From: Azotobacter paspali
GTDB taxonomy: Bacteria > Pseudomonadota > Gammaproteobacteria > Pseudomonadales > Pseudomonadaceae
DNA: 64,000 nucleotides
Reading direction: 5' to 3' (one strand)
Assembly (NCBI RefSeq): GCF_042434745.1
Contig: NZ_JBHLSS010000051.1
In this document: positions 8,337 to 17,445 of the stretch, piece after piece
Layout of the letters: the number at the start of each line of letters is the position of its first letter
Numbering within the stretch: the stretch's first letter is position 1
Program-made: the position numbers and the translations under genes
The notes under the pieces: model-generated
Seen by the model: only the letters and a program-made list of their open reading frames with translations
What the model was told of the DNA's origin: nothing
The model's database searches: none

Positions 8337-9248
8337 TCAGGCCGCATCCCACGGCGCGTCCCGCCAGCGCTCCAGCAGGAAATCGCTGAACGCCGCCAGC
8401 CGCCGCGGCACGGGTTCGCGCCGCGCACGCACGAGGCTGATCTTCGAGGGTGTGGCTTCCCATTCCGGCAGCACGCGCAGCAGCCGCCCGTCGCGCAGTT
8501 CCTCGTGGATGTCCCAGGTTTCGCGCAGCGAGATGCCCAGCCCGGCCAGGCACCAGGCATGCAGTACGTCGCCGCTGTCGCTGCACAGCGTGCCGCCGAC
8601 CACCACGGGTTTCTCCCGGCGGCCCTTGCGCAGCGGCCAGGTGTTCTGCAGCAGGCCGGGATAGGCGAACACCAGGCAGTGGTGCCGGGTCAGGTCCTCC
8701 GGTTGCGCGGGATGTCCGTGCGCCTCCAGGTAGGCCGGCGACGCCGCCAGGATGCGCCGGTTGTCGGCCACGCGCCGCGCCACCAGCCGCGAGTCGGCCA
8801 GTTCGCCCATGCGCACAGCTATGTCCAGGTCGCCGCCGTAGAGATCCTGCACCTGGTCGGACAGGCGCAGGTCGAAGCCGACCGCAGGATGCAGACGGCA
8901 GAAATCGTGGATCGCCGGCGCCACGTACTTGCGTCCGAACGGCGTGGGCGCGGTCAGGCGGATCACGCCGCGCAGATCGCGGTTGCCGCCGGTCGCCAAT
9001 TCCTGCACTTCCTCCAGTACGCCCAGCGCGACCCGCGCGCGCTCGGCAATGGCGCGGCCTTCGTCGGTGATGCGCAGGTTGCGGGTGTTGCGCTCGAATA
9101 GCGTAGTGCCCAGCGCCTGTTCCAGCCGGGCGATTTGCTTGCTGACCGTCTTGGGCGCGAGGTGCAGATCGCGTGCGGCGGCGGAGAAGCTCTGCCGCTC
9201 CGCTACACGCACGAACACTGCCAGGTCATCGAGGTTGCGCAGGGTCAT
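8337..9248 (-). CDS. LysR-family transcriptional regulator
   Basis: 303 residues from ATG 9248; an ATG at 9257 adds three residues. The helix-turn-helix reads FVRVAERQSFSAAARDLHLA then PKTVSKQIARLEQALGTTLF, and the effector domain has GDLDIAVRMGELADSRLVAR and ILAASPAYLEAHG. It belongs to the DsdC/AaeR-like subgroup with one-domain repressive activators. It is divergent from a DJ-1/PfpI gene that is followed by an MFS pump, a plausible regulon. Confidence 0.88.
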   Translation of the reverse strand: MTLRNLDDLAVFVRVAERQSFSAAARDLHLAPKTVSKQIARLEQALGTTLFERNTRNLRITDEGRAIAERARVALGVLEEVQELATGGNRDLRGVIRLTAPTPFGRKYVAPAIHDFCRLHPAVGFDLRLSDQVQDLYGGDLDIAVRMGELADSRLVARRVADNRRILAASPAYLEAHGHPAQPEDLTRHHCLVFAYPGLLQNTWPLRKGRREKPVVVGGTLCSDSGDVLHAWCLAGLGISLRETWDIHEELRDGRLLRVLPEWEATPSKISLVRARREPVPRRLAAFSDFLLERWRDAPWDAA

Positions 9249-9390
9249 TGGAACCAATTTGGAGAAAGTGTTTGTCGATTCGGGTCATTTCAAGGATAGA
9301 GCGCAGTTACCAGAATGGCGATCAGAACCCGGCATGCCGCAGCGGACGCCCGCTATCGGCGGCATGCCGCTTCCAACCTCGGAGCCCATC

Positions 9391-10230
9391 ATGTCCATCG
9401 CCTTGCCCCGACCTTGTCTGCCGGCGTCCTGGCTGATGCGAATCGCCTGTGGCCTCGCCCTGTGCGTCATCGCATTCGCCGCGTCGGCGGGGACGGTCAC
9501 CGGCTTTGCAACTCAGGAGTCCCAAGCCATGCCACGCATTCTTTTCGTTTTGACCAGCCATGACCGCAAAGGGCCGGCCGATGTCGCCGATGCCGCGCCC
9601 AGCGGCTTCTACCTCTCGGAAGTCGCGCATCCGCACGAGGTGTTGCGCGAAGCTGGATACGCCGTCGATTTCGTCAGCCCCAAGGGTGGCCGCACGCACG
9701 TCGATGGCCTCGATCTGGATGATCCGGTCAATGCCGCATTCTGGAACGACCCGGTGCTGCGCGCCGCCACTGAGAACACCCTGGCACCGGCGCAGGTCGA
9801 TCCCGACGCCTATGTCGCTGTCTTCTACGCCGGCGGCCACGCGACGATGTGGGATTTCCCGGACAACACCGAACTGGCCGCCATCGCGGCGCACATCTAC
9901 GAGCGCGGCGGCGTGGTCGCGGCGGTCTGCCACGGCCCGGCCGGGCTGGTGAATCTCAAGCTGTCCGATGGCCGCTATCTAGTCACGGGCAAAGACGTAT
10001 CAGCCTTCACCAACGACGAGGAACGCGCGGTCGGCCTGTACGACAGCGTGCCGTTTCTGCTGGCCGATGCCTTGCAGGCGCGTGGGGCTCGGCATGTTTC
10101 CGCACCGAACTTCCAGGCGCAGGTGGTAATCAGCGAGCGGCTGGTGACGGGACAGAACCCCGCTTCGGCCAAGGGTGTGGCAGAGGCCATGCTGCCACTG
10201 CTCACGTCTGCCACGCCAGCGCGGGATTGA
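9391..10230 (+). CDS. DJ-1/PfpI family type-1 glutamine amidotransferase-like protein, with signal peptide
   Basis: 279 residues from ATG 9391, with CGGAG about 6 nt upstream; ATG 9364 is an alternative. Residues 1-35 form a probable signal peptide (WLMRIACGLALCVIAFAASA). The DJ-1/PfpI fold follows: RILFVLTSHD, FYLSEVAHPHEVLREAGY, then VAVFYAGGHATMWDF and the nucleophile elbow VVAAVCHGPAGLV with its cysteine. This matches the Hsp31/GlxIII-type subgroup, whose members deglycate proteins or act on methylglyoxal. An exported form is less common. An MFS pump starts 3 bp after its stop. Confidence 0.87.
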   Translation: MSIALPRPCLPASWLMRIACGLALCVIAFAASAGTVTGFATQESQAMPRILFVLTSHDRKGPADVADAAPSGFYLSEVAHPHEVLREAGYAVDFVSPKGGRTHVDGLDLDDPVNAAFWNDPVLRAATENTLAPAQVDPDAYVAVFYAGGHATMWDFPDNTELAAIAAHIYERGGVVAAVCHGPAGLVNLKLSDGRYLVTGKDVSAFTNDEERAVGLYDSVPFLLADALQARGARHVSAPNFQAQVVISERLVTGQNPASAKGVAEAMLPLLTSATPARD

Positions 10231-10233
10231 TCC

Positions 10234-11421
10234 ATGAACGAGCGCATGCCTTTGGTCATCTACGTCTTCGCGCTGTGCACGTTCGCCCTGGGCTTCACCG
10301 AGTTCGTCACCATCGGGCTGGTCTCGACCATTTCCGCCGATCTGCACGCCAGCATCAGCCAGGTCGGTACGGCGGTCACGGCCTATGCGCTGGGCGCGGT
10401 GATCGGTGCGCCAGGCTTGACGGCACTTGCCACGCGCTGGCCGCGTAAGCGGCTGCTGCTGGTGGCGATAGGACTGTTCACGCTGGGCAATGCGGTAGTC
10501 AGCCTATCCGATGTGCTGGCGCCCATGCTGGTGGCCCGCTTTGCGTCGGGCCTGGGACATGGCGTCTTTCTCGCCGTGGCGTCCAGCGTGGCAACCCAAC
10601 TGGCCGGGCAACATCGTGCCGGTGCGGCGGTGGCCGTGGTATTCGGCGGCCTGACGCTGGCCCTGGCGCTCGGCGTGCCGCTCGGCACCTGGCTGGGCAG
10701 CGTGTTGAGCTGGCAGGTCATCTTCATGGCGGTAGCCGCCAGTGGTGCCATCGGCTTCCTGGGCCTGCTGGCCCTGATGCCGACGGATAAAAACGATGCC
10801 GCGACACAGGCGAACGCGATGGATGGTCTAAAAGCCATGTTCAATCCGCGCCTGCTCGCCGGTGCCGGCATAACCGTGCTGGCCTATGCCGGATCGTTCT
10901 CGCTCTACACCTACATTTCGCCGCTGCTGTTGCAGGTGACGAAGATCGGCGAAAGCATGGTCAGCCTGCTGATGCTGGGCTACGGCGCGATGGCGGCCAT
11001 CGGCAACGTGTGGGGCGGACGGCTGACCGACTGCAAGGGCGCGGATGCGGCAGTGATGACGGTGCTGGTCGGCCTGGCCGTGGTGCTGCTGGCGATATGG
11101 GCCTCGGCGCCGTCCCTGCCGCTGATGGTTTTGCTAACCGGCTTGCTGGGCGCGCTGACCTATGCGGCGGTGCCGGCCTTGCAGGCACGGGTGATCGGCT
11201 TGTCGCACCTACATGCGCCGCAGGCGCTCGCAGTGGCCGCAGGGCTGAACATCGCAGGCTTCAACGGCGGCATCGCGCTGGGTTCGTTGCTGGGCGGGGC
11301 CAGCCTGGAAGGAATGGGGCTAACCAGTACCGCTTGGCTCGGTGCGGGTGTCGTGGTCCTGGGAGTCGCATGGATGCTGTGGCAGATGCGTCGGCCCGCG
11401 TTCCAAGCTGCAAAGCTTTAA
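10234..11421 (+). CDS. MFS transporter, AraJ-like efflux type
   Basis: 395 residues with twelve hydrophobic segments. It begins MNERMPLVIYVFALCTFALG and carries FTEFVTIGLVSTISADL in helix 1, followed by ALATRWPRKRLLLVAIG, the MFS loop motif. It is the second AraJ-like pump in the region; the other is at 4860-6077. It follows the DJ-1 gene by 3 bp, so it is in the same transcription unit, and a divergent LysR lies upstream. The substrate is unknown. Confidence 0.88.
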   Translation: MNERMPLVIYVFALCTFALGFTEFVTIGLVSTISADLHASISQVGTAVTAYALGAVIGAPGLTALATRWPRKRLLLVAIGLFTLGNAVVSLSDVLAPMLVARFASGLGHGVFLAVASSVATQLAGQHRAGAAVAVVFGGLTLALALGVPLGTWLGSVLSWQVIFMAVAASGAIGFLGLLALMPTDKNDAATQANAMDGLKAMFNPRLLAGAGITVLAYAGSFSLYTYISPLLLQVTKIGESMVSLLMLGYGAMAAIGNVWGGRLTDCKGADAAVMTVLVGLAVVLLAIWASAPSLPLMVLLTGLLGALTYAAVPALQARVIGLSHLHAPQALAVAAGLNIAGFNGGIALGSLLGGASLEGMGLTSTAWLGAGVVVLGVAWMLWQMRRPAFQAAKL

Positions 11422-11434
11422 GGATGGACGAACG

Positions 11435-11509
11435 ATGGAGCTACGGCATTTGCGATGCTTCCTCGCCGTCGCCGAAGAACTCCACTTTACCCACGCGGCC
11501 AACGGCTAA
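11435..11509 (+). pseudogene. LysR regulator, N-terminal stub only
   Basis: From ATG 11435 the frame reads MELRHLRCFLAVAEELHFTH then AANG and a stop. This is the beginning of a LysR helix-turn-helix in the BenM/CatM style, cut off after 25 codons. No continuation in any plus-strand frame follows. The DNA immediately to the right carries the other end of a LysR gene on the opposite strand. Confidence 0.75.
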
Positions 11510-11540
11510 GGCATCCGACGTGAAAAGTGGTACGCCAATG

Positions 11541-12330
11541 TCAGCGCTTGTCCGGGCAATGCTGTCGCAGAACCTGCGCGGCATCCTCGAATTGCTGCCG
11601 CATCCATTGCATGGCCGGATCGGCCACGCTGCGCGCCGGCCATGCAAACGCAACGTCGAACGGCGCCACGTCCAGCGGCGGCTCGAACAGGCGCAGCGCA
11701 TGGCCCTTGGCATAGCCGTGCGCGATGCACGCCGGCACGGTCATGACTAGATCGGTACGGGCCACCACGGCTGGCGCCACCAGGAAGTGCGGGAAGGTCA
11801 GCACGACGCGGCGGCTGTGGCCCAGCGCCGCCAGTGGCTTGTCCACTACGCGGCCGCGGCTGGACACCAGGACGTGATCTTTGGCCAAGAAGGCATCGAG
11901 CGCGATCGTGGCGTCGCCCCCAGGCGCGGATGGTCGGCGCGCAGCAGCGACAGGTAATGTTCGGTGAACAACACCTGCGCATAGCGGTAGCCGCGCAGGC
12001 TGTCGGCCGCCCATAACCAGGTCGGCTTCGCGCGCGGCGAAGCGTTCCTCGAAGCGGCGATCGAAGAACAAGATCCCCAGCACAATGCCCGGCGCTCGCT
12101 GGCGCAGACAGGCGGCCAGAGGCGTCAGCATGGCCAGGGTGGCGTAGTCGTTGGCCAGGATGCGGAAATGCCCCGTGCTGGTGGCAAGCTTGAAAGCATC
12201 GAGCGGCGCGAAGGTACGGGCGATCTCGTCGAGCAGTGCCGAGACGCAGGGCTTCAGTTCCTCGGCGCGGGCGGCAGCGGCCCCCGCAGTGCAGACGCCC
12301 ATCGGAAGCAATGCCCGCGCCGGCAACAAG
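11541..12330 (-). pseudogene. LysR regulator, effector-domain remnant with frameshifts
   Basis: On the minus strand the C-terminal effector domain of a LysR protein (NodD-like group) can be read: RILANDYATLAMLTPLAACL, FFDRRFEERFAAREADLVMG, then after a frame change LFTEHYLSLLRADHPRLG, and after a second change LAKDHVLVSSRGRVVDKPL through VADPAMQWMRQQFEDAAQV. No winged helix-turn-helix precedes it. The gene is therefore 5'-truncated with two compensating shifts around 11925-12010. Confidence 0.7.
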
Positions 12331-12936
12331 ACCACCGTCACGCTGAATGCGCCGGTAGGCCAGAATCTGTCGGATCGCACCATCGCCCATATCGCAACCG
12401 GAGGCCTCAGGGCCGATTGGACATAACAGCCGCTCACGTTGGCCGACTGTTGAAGATAGATGCTAAAGGCCAGTAATGGCGCAGTCTGCTGCAATTCAGC
12501 AGACGGGGGAGCAGAACCTGAGATTGCGGCCAGCTCAACAACTGGAGTGCGGCATGCCGGACGTTAACCCAGGGTAACATTTACACCTGTTTCGCCATAT
12601 TCAACGGCAGCTCCGAACACCTGGACGGCACTTCTGCACCGCAGGCTGATGAAACAGACTGGCACGATGTGCCGCTGTCGCCGACGGAGAGGCGGCACAG
12701 GGTGCCCCGCTGATCCAGCGACAATGGTCCGCCGATCCACCTGAAGAAGATCGAGGCGCCATTCTGGCGGGCTTGGATCTGGTCAAAAAGCAGCCGAAAA
12801 AGGGCCAGCAGCCGACGCATCCCTGAAATCTTAGAAATCACGAAAGCCGCGAGTATCAAGGCCTACAGCGATCTATTCAAACGTCCCCGGCGGCGCCGCC
12901 CGGAAACCCAGGTGGCGCGGCCAGGGGAGCGGGCGC
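12331..12936. other. Stretch without a recognisable gene
   Basis: I see no credible start plus family motif on either strand. A small hairpin (GTCTGCTG, five-base loop, CAGCAGAC) lies near 12483-12503, and a near-palindrome GTTAACCCAGGGTAAC near 12564-12580. The GC-rich inverted repeat CGGCGGCGCCGCCC near 12890-12903 could serve as a weak transcript end for mosA, but it has no T tract. The remaining short open frames look like decayed coding sequence that I cannot identify. Confidence 0.4.
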
Positions 12937-13767
12937 TCAGGCCGGACACGCGCCGGTACGGATCAGCGTCCCGACGTGCTCGCCGCGCAGCGCGGCGGTG
13001 AGTCGACCCGGCACGAGTCCGTTCACCACCTGCACGCGCTCGATGTGGCGTGCGGTCGCCATGACGTCGAGAAGTGCGCGGTCGACCGGCAGCGGGCCTT
13101 CCGACTCCGCCAGGTCGACGGCGCTCGTCTCGGGCAGGAAGCGTGCCTGCTCCCTATCGGGGCCATTGGGATCGGTGGTGTATATCCCGTCCACGTCCTC
13201 GACGATGGTCAGGCCGGCCGCACCGAATGCATCGGCGAGCAAGAAGGCACCGGTATCGGCCCGGTGCGGCGGGATGCGCGAGCCCGGGAACTCGTGGTGA
13301 TGGTAGGGCGGGAAGGCGCTGCCGACCACGGCGCGGGTGGCGGAGAGGTGGATCGCCAGTTGGTCGGCGACAGTCGGGTGCTCGACGTAGGAGACGCCCT
13401 CGCAGGCGAGCATCGCCGCGAGGATATGGCCGTTCTGCCCGGCTTCGCTGGCAGCCAGCGGGGCGAGCGAGCCGACCGGCAGGCCGAGGTCGAGACCGAC
13501 GCTAAAGACGTGACGGGCACGGACACCGGCACCGGTCAGGATCAGCAGGCGGTGCTCGGGCAGCAGCTTGCGCAGTTCTTCAACGAGCGGCAGGATCGCG
13601 TCGGCGCCACGATCTATGACGCGGCCACCGATCTTGACGACCTGCAGCCAGGGCAGTAGGCGGATCGGTCGCTTGCCGGCGACCGGACGGGTGAGATCGC
13701 GGTCCTGCAGGGTCTGGCGCGCGAGCGGCGAGATGACGTGCTTGATGCTGTGGGTAGTGTCGGTCAT
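12937..13767 (-). CDS. mosA: Molybdenum storage protein alpha subunit
   Basis: 276 residues, the length of the Azotobacter vinelandii MoSto alpha subunit, and I recognise the sequence along its whole length (MTDTTHSIKHVISPLARQTL, then LPWLQVVKIGGRVIDRGADA). It belongs to the amino-acid-kinase/UMP-kinase fold: a lysine-glycine-glycine motif near residue 45, the TGAGVRARHVFSVG loop, and HRADTGAFLLADAFGA near the nucleotide site. In the cytoplasm the alpha3-beta3 cage stores molybdenum as polyoxomolybdate clusters, with ATP hydrolysis driving loading, for nitrogenase cofactor synthesis. It is downstream of mosB with an 11-bp gap, so the two are co-transcribed. Confidence 0.96.
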   Translation of the reverse strand: MTDTTHSIKHVISPLARQTLQDRDLTRPVAGKRPIRLLPWLQVVKIGGRVIDRGADAILPLVEELRKLLPEHRLLILTGAGVRARHVFSVGLDLGLPVGSLAPLAASEAGQNGHILAAMLACEGVSYVEHPTVADQLAIHLSATRAVVGSAFPPYHHHEFPGSRIPPHRADTGAFLLADAFGAAGLTIVEDVDGIYTTDPNGPDREQARFLPETSAVDLAESEGPLPVDRALLDVMATARHIERVQVVNGLVPGRLTAALRGEHVGTLIRTGACPA

Positions 13768-13778
13768 GGCGGTGGTTC

Positions 13779-14591
13779 TCAGCTCGCGGTGATGATGGTG
13801 CCGACGTGCTCGCCTGCGAGCGCGCGGGTCAGGTTGCCGGGGACGAGGCCATTCACGACCTGCACCTCGCGGATATGCTGAGCCGACTGGAGAAGGTCGA
13901 GCACCGGGAACTCGAGAATCGAGTCGTGCAGCCCCTTCGCCTTCATTTCTTCGACCGAGATCCTCGGGATGAAGGTGGCGTCCTTCGAGGTCTTTGGGTT
14001 GGCGGTGTAGAGGCCGTCCTCGTCCTTGACGAAAATCATCTGCTTGCAGCCGAACTGTTCAGCCAGCAGGAAACAGCCGGCGTCGGTGCGGTAGGGCGGA
14101 ATCACGCCTTCGGCAGCGGGACGCATCCATAACTTGTAGGGCGGCATGCCGCTGAAGACGACGGCGTTCACCTCGGCGAGGGAAAGCGGCACCGCCGACA
14201 GTCCGGCACCGCCGACCACGGGGATACCGTGCTTCGCCAGGAGTTGCCCCAGCATGGCGGCGTTCTGGTCGGCCACCGAAGAGCCGAGCTGCGCGAGCAC
14301 GCCCGCCGGCAGACCGAGCCCGGCCGCGATCGAGTAGAGGTGCCGGGCCCGGGTACCTGCACCGGTACCGATCAGCAACTTGTGGTTCTTGCGGGCGGCG
14401 ACGATCTCGTCCACCAGCGGATAGACCGCCGCTCGGCCACGATCGATGACACTCTGTCCACCGATCTTGATCACCGTCGCATCCGGCAGAATCCGGAAGT
14501 CCACTGCTGCCGCCGCTGCCGCCTGAAGCTGCGGGTCGGTCAGTGATCGCTGCATAAGGAGCTCTTCGAGCTCCGCTGTCGAGTTGGCCAT
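13779..14591 (-). CDS. mosB: Molybdenum storage protein beta subunit
   Basis: 270 residues from ATG 14591, the length of the known MoSto beta subunit, with AAAGGACG upstream. Upstream in-frame codons exist but do not match the protein. It begins MANSTAELEELLMQRSLTDP and shows the UMP-kinase-like fold: ATVIKIGGQSVIDRGRAAVY, the GTGAGTRARHLYSIAAGLG loop, and FVKDEDGLYTANPKTS. In the characterised complex this subunit pairs with alpha to form the hexameric cage. It is first in the mosBA unit, and its promoter should lie in 14592-14840. I saw no clear ModE box there. Confidence 0.96.
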   Translation of the reverse strand: MANSTAELEELLMQRSLTDPQLQAAAAAAVDFRILPDATVIKIGGQSVIDRGRAAVYPLVDEIVAARKNHKLLIGTGAGTRARHLYSIAAGLGLPAGVLAQLGSSVADQNAAMLGQLLAKHGIPVVGGAGLSAVPLSLAEVNAVVFSGMPPYKLWMRPAAEGVIPPYRTDAGCFLLAEQFGCKQMIFVKDEDGLYTANPKTSKDATFIPRISVEEMKAKGLHDSILEFPVLDLLQSAQHIREVQVVNGLVPGNLTRALAGEHVGTIITAS

Positions 14592-15692
14592 AGGGCGTCC
14601 TTTCGTCGTTTCGTTGCTATTCACCGCAATACTTCCCTGCAGATCCGCACGCCTGACAAAACCCTGGCGAAATATTCGGGATCGCTTCCGAGAGATTGTT
14701 CGATGATGGACAGAAATACCCATGACAGGTACATCACGATCACATCGTAGGTAATAGCGCTCTATAGACGCAACCACAGAATACTTTAACTTCTGTATAT
14801 GCTCGTCTATCGAATCCATGCTTTTCGTTTAAACACTGTCATGGATTTATTTCGATCAATTATCCAAATTTCGGGGCTACCCGCTCGCTTCGAGCGTTCG
14901 AACAGGCAAGGCCCATGACCTTGCCATAGAAGGCGCCACGACCATCGAGTCGACAACTTTTATCGAAAACAATGAAATCGTAATTAATGGCAAACTCTGC
15001 ACATACACCCGCCATGGGAATATTTCGTTAGAGAGCGACCTGGTAGCAGCCAATAAAACACAGCTTGAACGCCCGGGCTTTTCGACAAGATATCGAGTAT
15101 GCCCATGGATGGAAGAAACTTGAACGGCAAGATTAATCCTCAATTTTTTCTTTCGTGCCCAAAGCGGCTCGGTCATTTCCATCCAGATACTGCCTGAGAA
15201 AAAGAATTTCGGAAGCCGAACATGCGGAGCTGGGTAATTGCCAGCCTGAGTCACCCTGCCACAGTGACGGTATGCCACGGTGACAATGTACGCCATATGG
15301 GTACACTAACCACATTCACTGTGCTTTCTGCTTCCATAGGGAAATTTGCCGGCATGTTGTCCTCCAGCAGCATTGCCGGCTTCTTCTTTTCTGCCTGCCG
15401 TTGTCCGCGGTAGCGCTTCCCCCCTTTCCCACATCCATCTGCCCGAGCAGCTCCGCCTCTTGTGCCGGCCGGCGCCGAGAATCGTTCTGCCGGCGGGAAG
15501 CAGGCACTCCGGAGCGCATTTGATTTCAAGCTGGACACAGCCCGTCGAGCCGGAACGTGCCGGGTTTTCACAGCAGTATGCGCTCGGGGCATTTCCTCGG
15601 CGATCGACGATAAATTTCGCTGAAACAGGAACCAGAACAGGCCCGGCAGCCTGCGCGACCTATCCCTGTCCCGGTCGCGCCCCATGGCGTGT
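14592..15692. other. 1.1-kb stretch: mos upstream region plus unassigned, AT-richer DNA
   Basis: The part next to mosB must hold its promoter, but no box is clear enough to call. From 14841 an ATG opens a short plus-strand frame (MDLFRSIIQISGLPARF). A different plus frame further on reads ATTIESTTFIENNEIVING through CTYTRHGNISLES to a TGA at 15121-15123, which looks like decayed coding sequence of unknown origin. From 15124 to 15692 nothing on either strand looks like a real gene. Confidence 0.4.
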
Positions 15693-15908
15693 TCAGCCAC
15701 GCGCCAGTTGCCAGAGCCGGGCGATGTCGGCGGCGCGCCGACGCAGCAGGACGGAGGCAGCCAGGCTGATCGGCCCCGGCACTAGGCTGAAGGCGGCATC
15801 GATGCCGTGCCCGTAGAGGCGTTCGTAACCGTCTCCGAGCATGCTGGCCAGGGCTACGACCGGCACGCCGTGACGCTTGGCGATGCCCGCCACGCCCATC
15901 GGCGTCTT
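15693..15908 (-). pseudogene. Glycerate 2-kinase, C-terminal remnant
   Basis: The last roughly 70 residues of a GlxK/TtuD-type glycerate kinase: KTPMGVAGIAKRHGVPVV, then GDGYERLYGHGIDAAFSLVP, ending RRRAADIARLWQLARG. Relative to what I remember of the family, a few residues are missing between GPISL and the final LLRRR helix. The frame breaks off near 15908, exactly where an oppositely oriented tartronate semialdehyde reductase remnant begins. In pseudomonads these two enzymes act one after the other in glyoxylate-to-glycerate metabolism and are usually encoded side by side. Confidence 0.75.
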
Positions 15909-15913
15909 TACGC

Positions 15914-16425
15914 CGGGCGGCGAGGTGGGCGCCAAAGCCGCGACCCTGAGCATCATGGTCGGCGGCTGCCTGGACGTCTTCGAGCGCGCCCTGCCGCTGT
16001 TCCAGGCCATGGGCAAGAACATCACCTGCGTGGGTTCCAACGGCGACGGCCAGACCGCCAAGCTGGCCAACCAGACCATCGTCGCCCCGAACATCCAGGC
16101 CGTCGCCGAGGCCCTGCTGTTCGCCGCCCGCAACGGCGCCGATCCGGCCAGGGCACGCGAGACCCTGATGGGCGGTTTCGCCGGATCGAAGATCCTCGAA
16201 ATCCACGGCGAACGCATGCTCAAGGGCACCTGCGACCCGAGCTTTCGCATCATTCTGCAGCAGAAGGACCTGAACCTGGCGCTGTCCGGCGCCCGCGAAC
16301 TGGGTCTGAACCTACCGAACACCGCCAGCGCCCAGCAGGTATTCAGTACCTGCGTGGCCCTCGGCGACGGCGAATGAGACCATTCGGCGCTGATCAAGGG
16401 CCCGGAGCACATGGGCAACTTCTAG
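15914..16425 (+). pseudogene. Tartronate semialdehyde reductase (GlxR/GarR), C-terminal remnant with internal stop
   Basis: The dehydrogenase's C-terminal helical domain is readable from GGEVGAKAATLSIMVGG, with GNGDGQTAKLANQTIVAPN carrying the catalytic lysine motif (GxxGxGxxxKxxxN), then LMGGFAGSKILEIHGERM and QQKDLNLALSGARELGL. The Rossmann NAD-binding half is missing. A TGA at 16375-16377 stands where the family has tryptophan before DHSAL; the frame then continues DHSALIKGPEHMGNF to a TAG at 16423-16425. So the gene is 5'-deleted and carries a nonsense change. Confidence 0.8.
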
Positions 16426-16753
16426 ATCCGGGAAGAATAAGCCGTTTCCTCAGGCACGAAGCCGGCCCGGCCTCGCGCGTGGCCCCTTTCGACCCGCCCG
16501 GCCGGCGGATTCGTGGCCCGGATAGCCGGGTGGGTCGACTCCGAACGACGACCGCAGCTCCGCACGAGCCCTTTCTTCCTGCCCCTACTCCGACCGCCCA
16601 CCTCTCTCCCGAAAGAGCCCTCCCCGCCAGCGGCCAGCGCCGAAACCATCGACGAATTCGATGAATCGCTTCCGAAAAGCGCATTTTTCATCCACTTCGC
16701 TGCGGACTAGCCTTGCTGACGGCGATACCCCTTCACCCCACAGGAGAGAATCG
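16426..16753. other. Intergenic stretch upstream of the pirin gene
   Basis: I see no gene here. The sequence is GC-rich up to about 16640 and then turns more AT-rich (CGCATTTTTCATCCACTTCG near 16680), which suggests that the pirin promoter is in the last 100 bp. No factor-binding site is recognisable. Confidence 0.4.
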
Positions 16754-17443
16754 ATGATCACTCTGCGCCCGGCTGACGAACGTGGACACGCCAATCTCGG
16801 CTGGCTGGACAGCTACCACAGCTTTTCCTTCGCCGACTATTACGACCCGCACCATATGGGTGTCTCGCAACTGCGGGTGATCAACGACGACCGCGTCGCG
16901 CCGCGAAGCGGCTTCGACGCCCACCCGCACCGCGACATGGAAATCGTCACCTACATGCTGAAAGGCACCGTCGAGCACAAGGACAGCATGGGCAACAGCA
17001 GCCACCTGCGGGCCGGGGAAGTCCAGGTGATGAGCGCCGGCAGCGGCGTCGTGCACAGCGAGTACAACCCGTCCGCCAGCGAACCGCTGCACCTTCTGCA
17101 GATCTGGATCCAGCCCCGGGAAAGCCGGGTGCCGCCGCGCTATGCGCAGAAGGACTTTTCCAGCCTGCGCGGGCTGGGCCTGCTGGTTTCGCCGGACGGC
17201 CGCGAGGGCTCGCTGCCGATCCGCCAAGACGCCTGCCTGTACCTGGCCCGCCTGGACGAACGGCAGTGGACCAGCCAGCCGGCCCGCACCGGGCGCACCT
17301 ACTACCTGCACGTCGCCAGCGGCAGCCTGCAGGTCAATGGCGTATTCCTGGCGGCCGGCGACGGCGCCACGCTGGTCGACGAGCCGGCCATCAAACTGGA
17401 GGCCCGCGACAAAACCGAGGTGTTGCTGTTCGATCTGCCCTGA
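16754..17443 (+). CDS. Pirin family protein (YhhW-like)
   Basis: 229 residues from ATG 16754, preceded by CAGGAGAG. It is a bicupin: the N-terminal cupin has GFDAHPHRDMEIVTYMLKG and VEHKDSMGN with the metal-binding histidines and glutamate, followed by GVVHSEYNPS, LLQIWIQP and the pirin C-terminal half. Bacterial pirins of this type have quercetinase activity in vitro and are often stress-related; the physiological substrate is unknown. The gene ends 2 bp from the convergent lipoprotein gene. Confidence 0.92.
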   Translation: MITLRPADERGHANLGWLDSYHSFSFADYYDPHHMGVSQLRVINDDRVAPRSGFDAHPHRDMEIVTYMLKGTVEHKDSMGNSSHLRAGEVQVMSAGSGVVHSEYNPSASEPLHLLQIWIQPRESRVPPRYAQKDFSSLRGLGLLVSPDGREGSLPIRQDACLYLARLDERQWTSQPARTGRTYYLHVASGSLQVNGVFLAAGDGATLVDEPAIKLEARDKTEVLLFDLP

Positions 17444-17445
17444 AC

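Noticed and set aside
12331..12936. A gene in the mosA downstream stretch
   Set aside because: Short frames on both strands lack start signals and motifs; possibly decayed plasmid or element DNA, not assignable.
14877..15296. 139-codon minus-strand frame upstream of mosB
   Set aside because: No ribosome binding site, no family pattern, and the opposite strand reads more protein-like; left as unassigned DNA.
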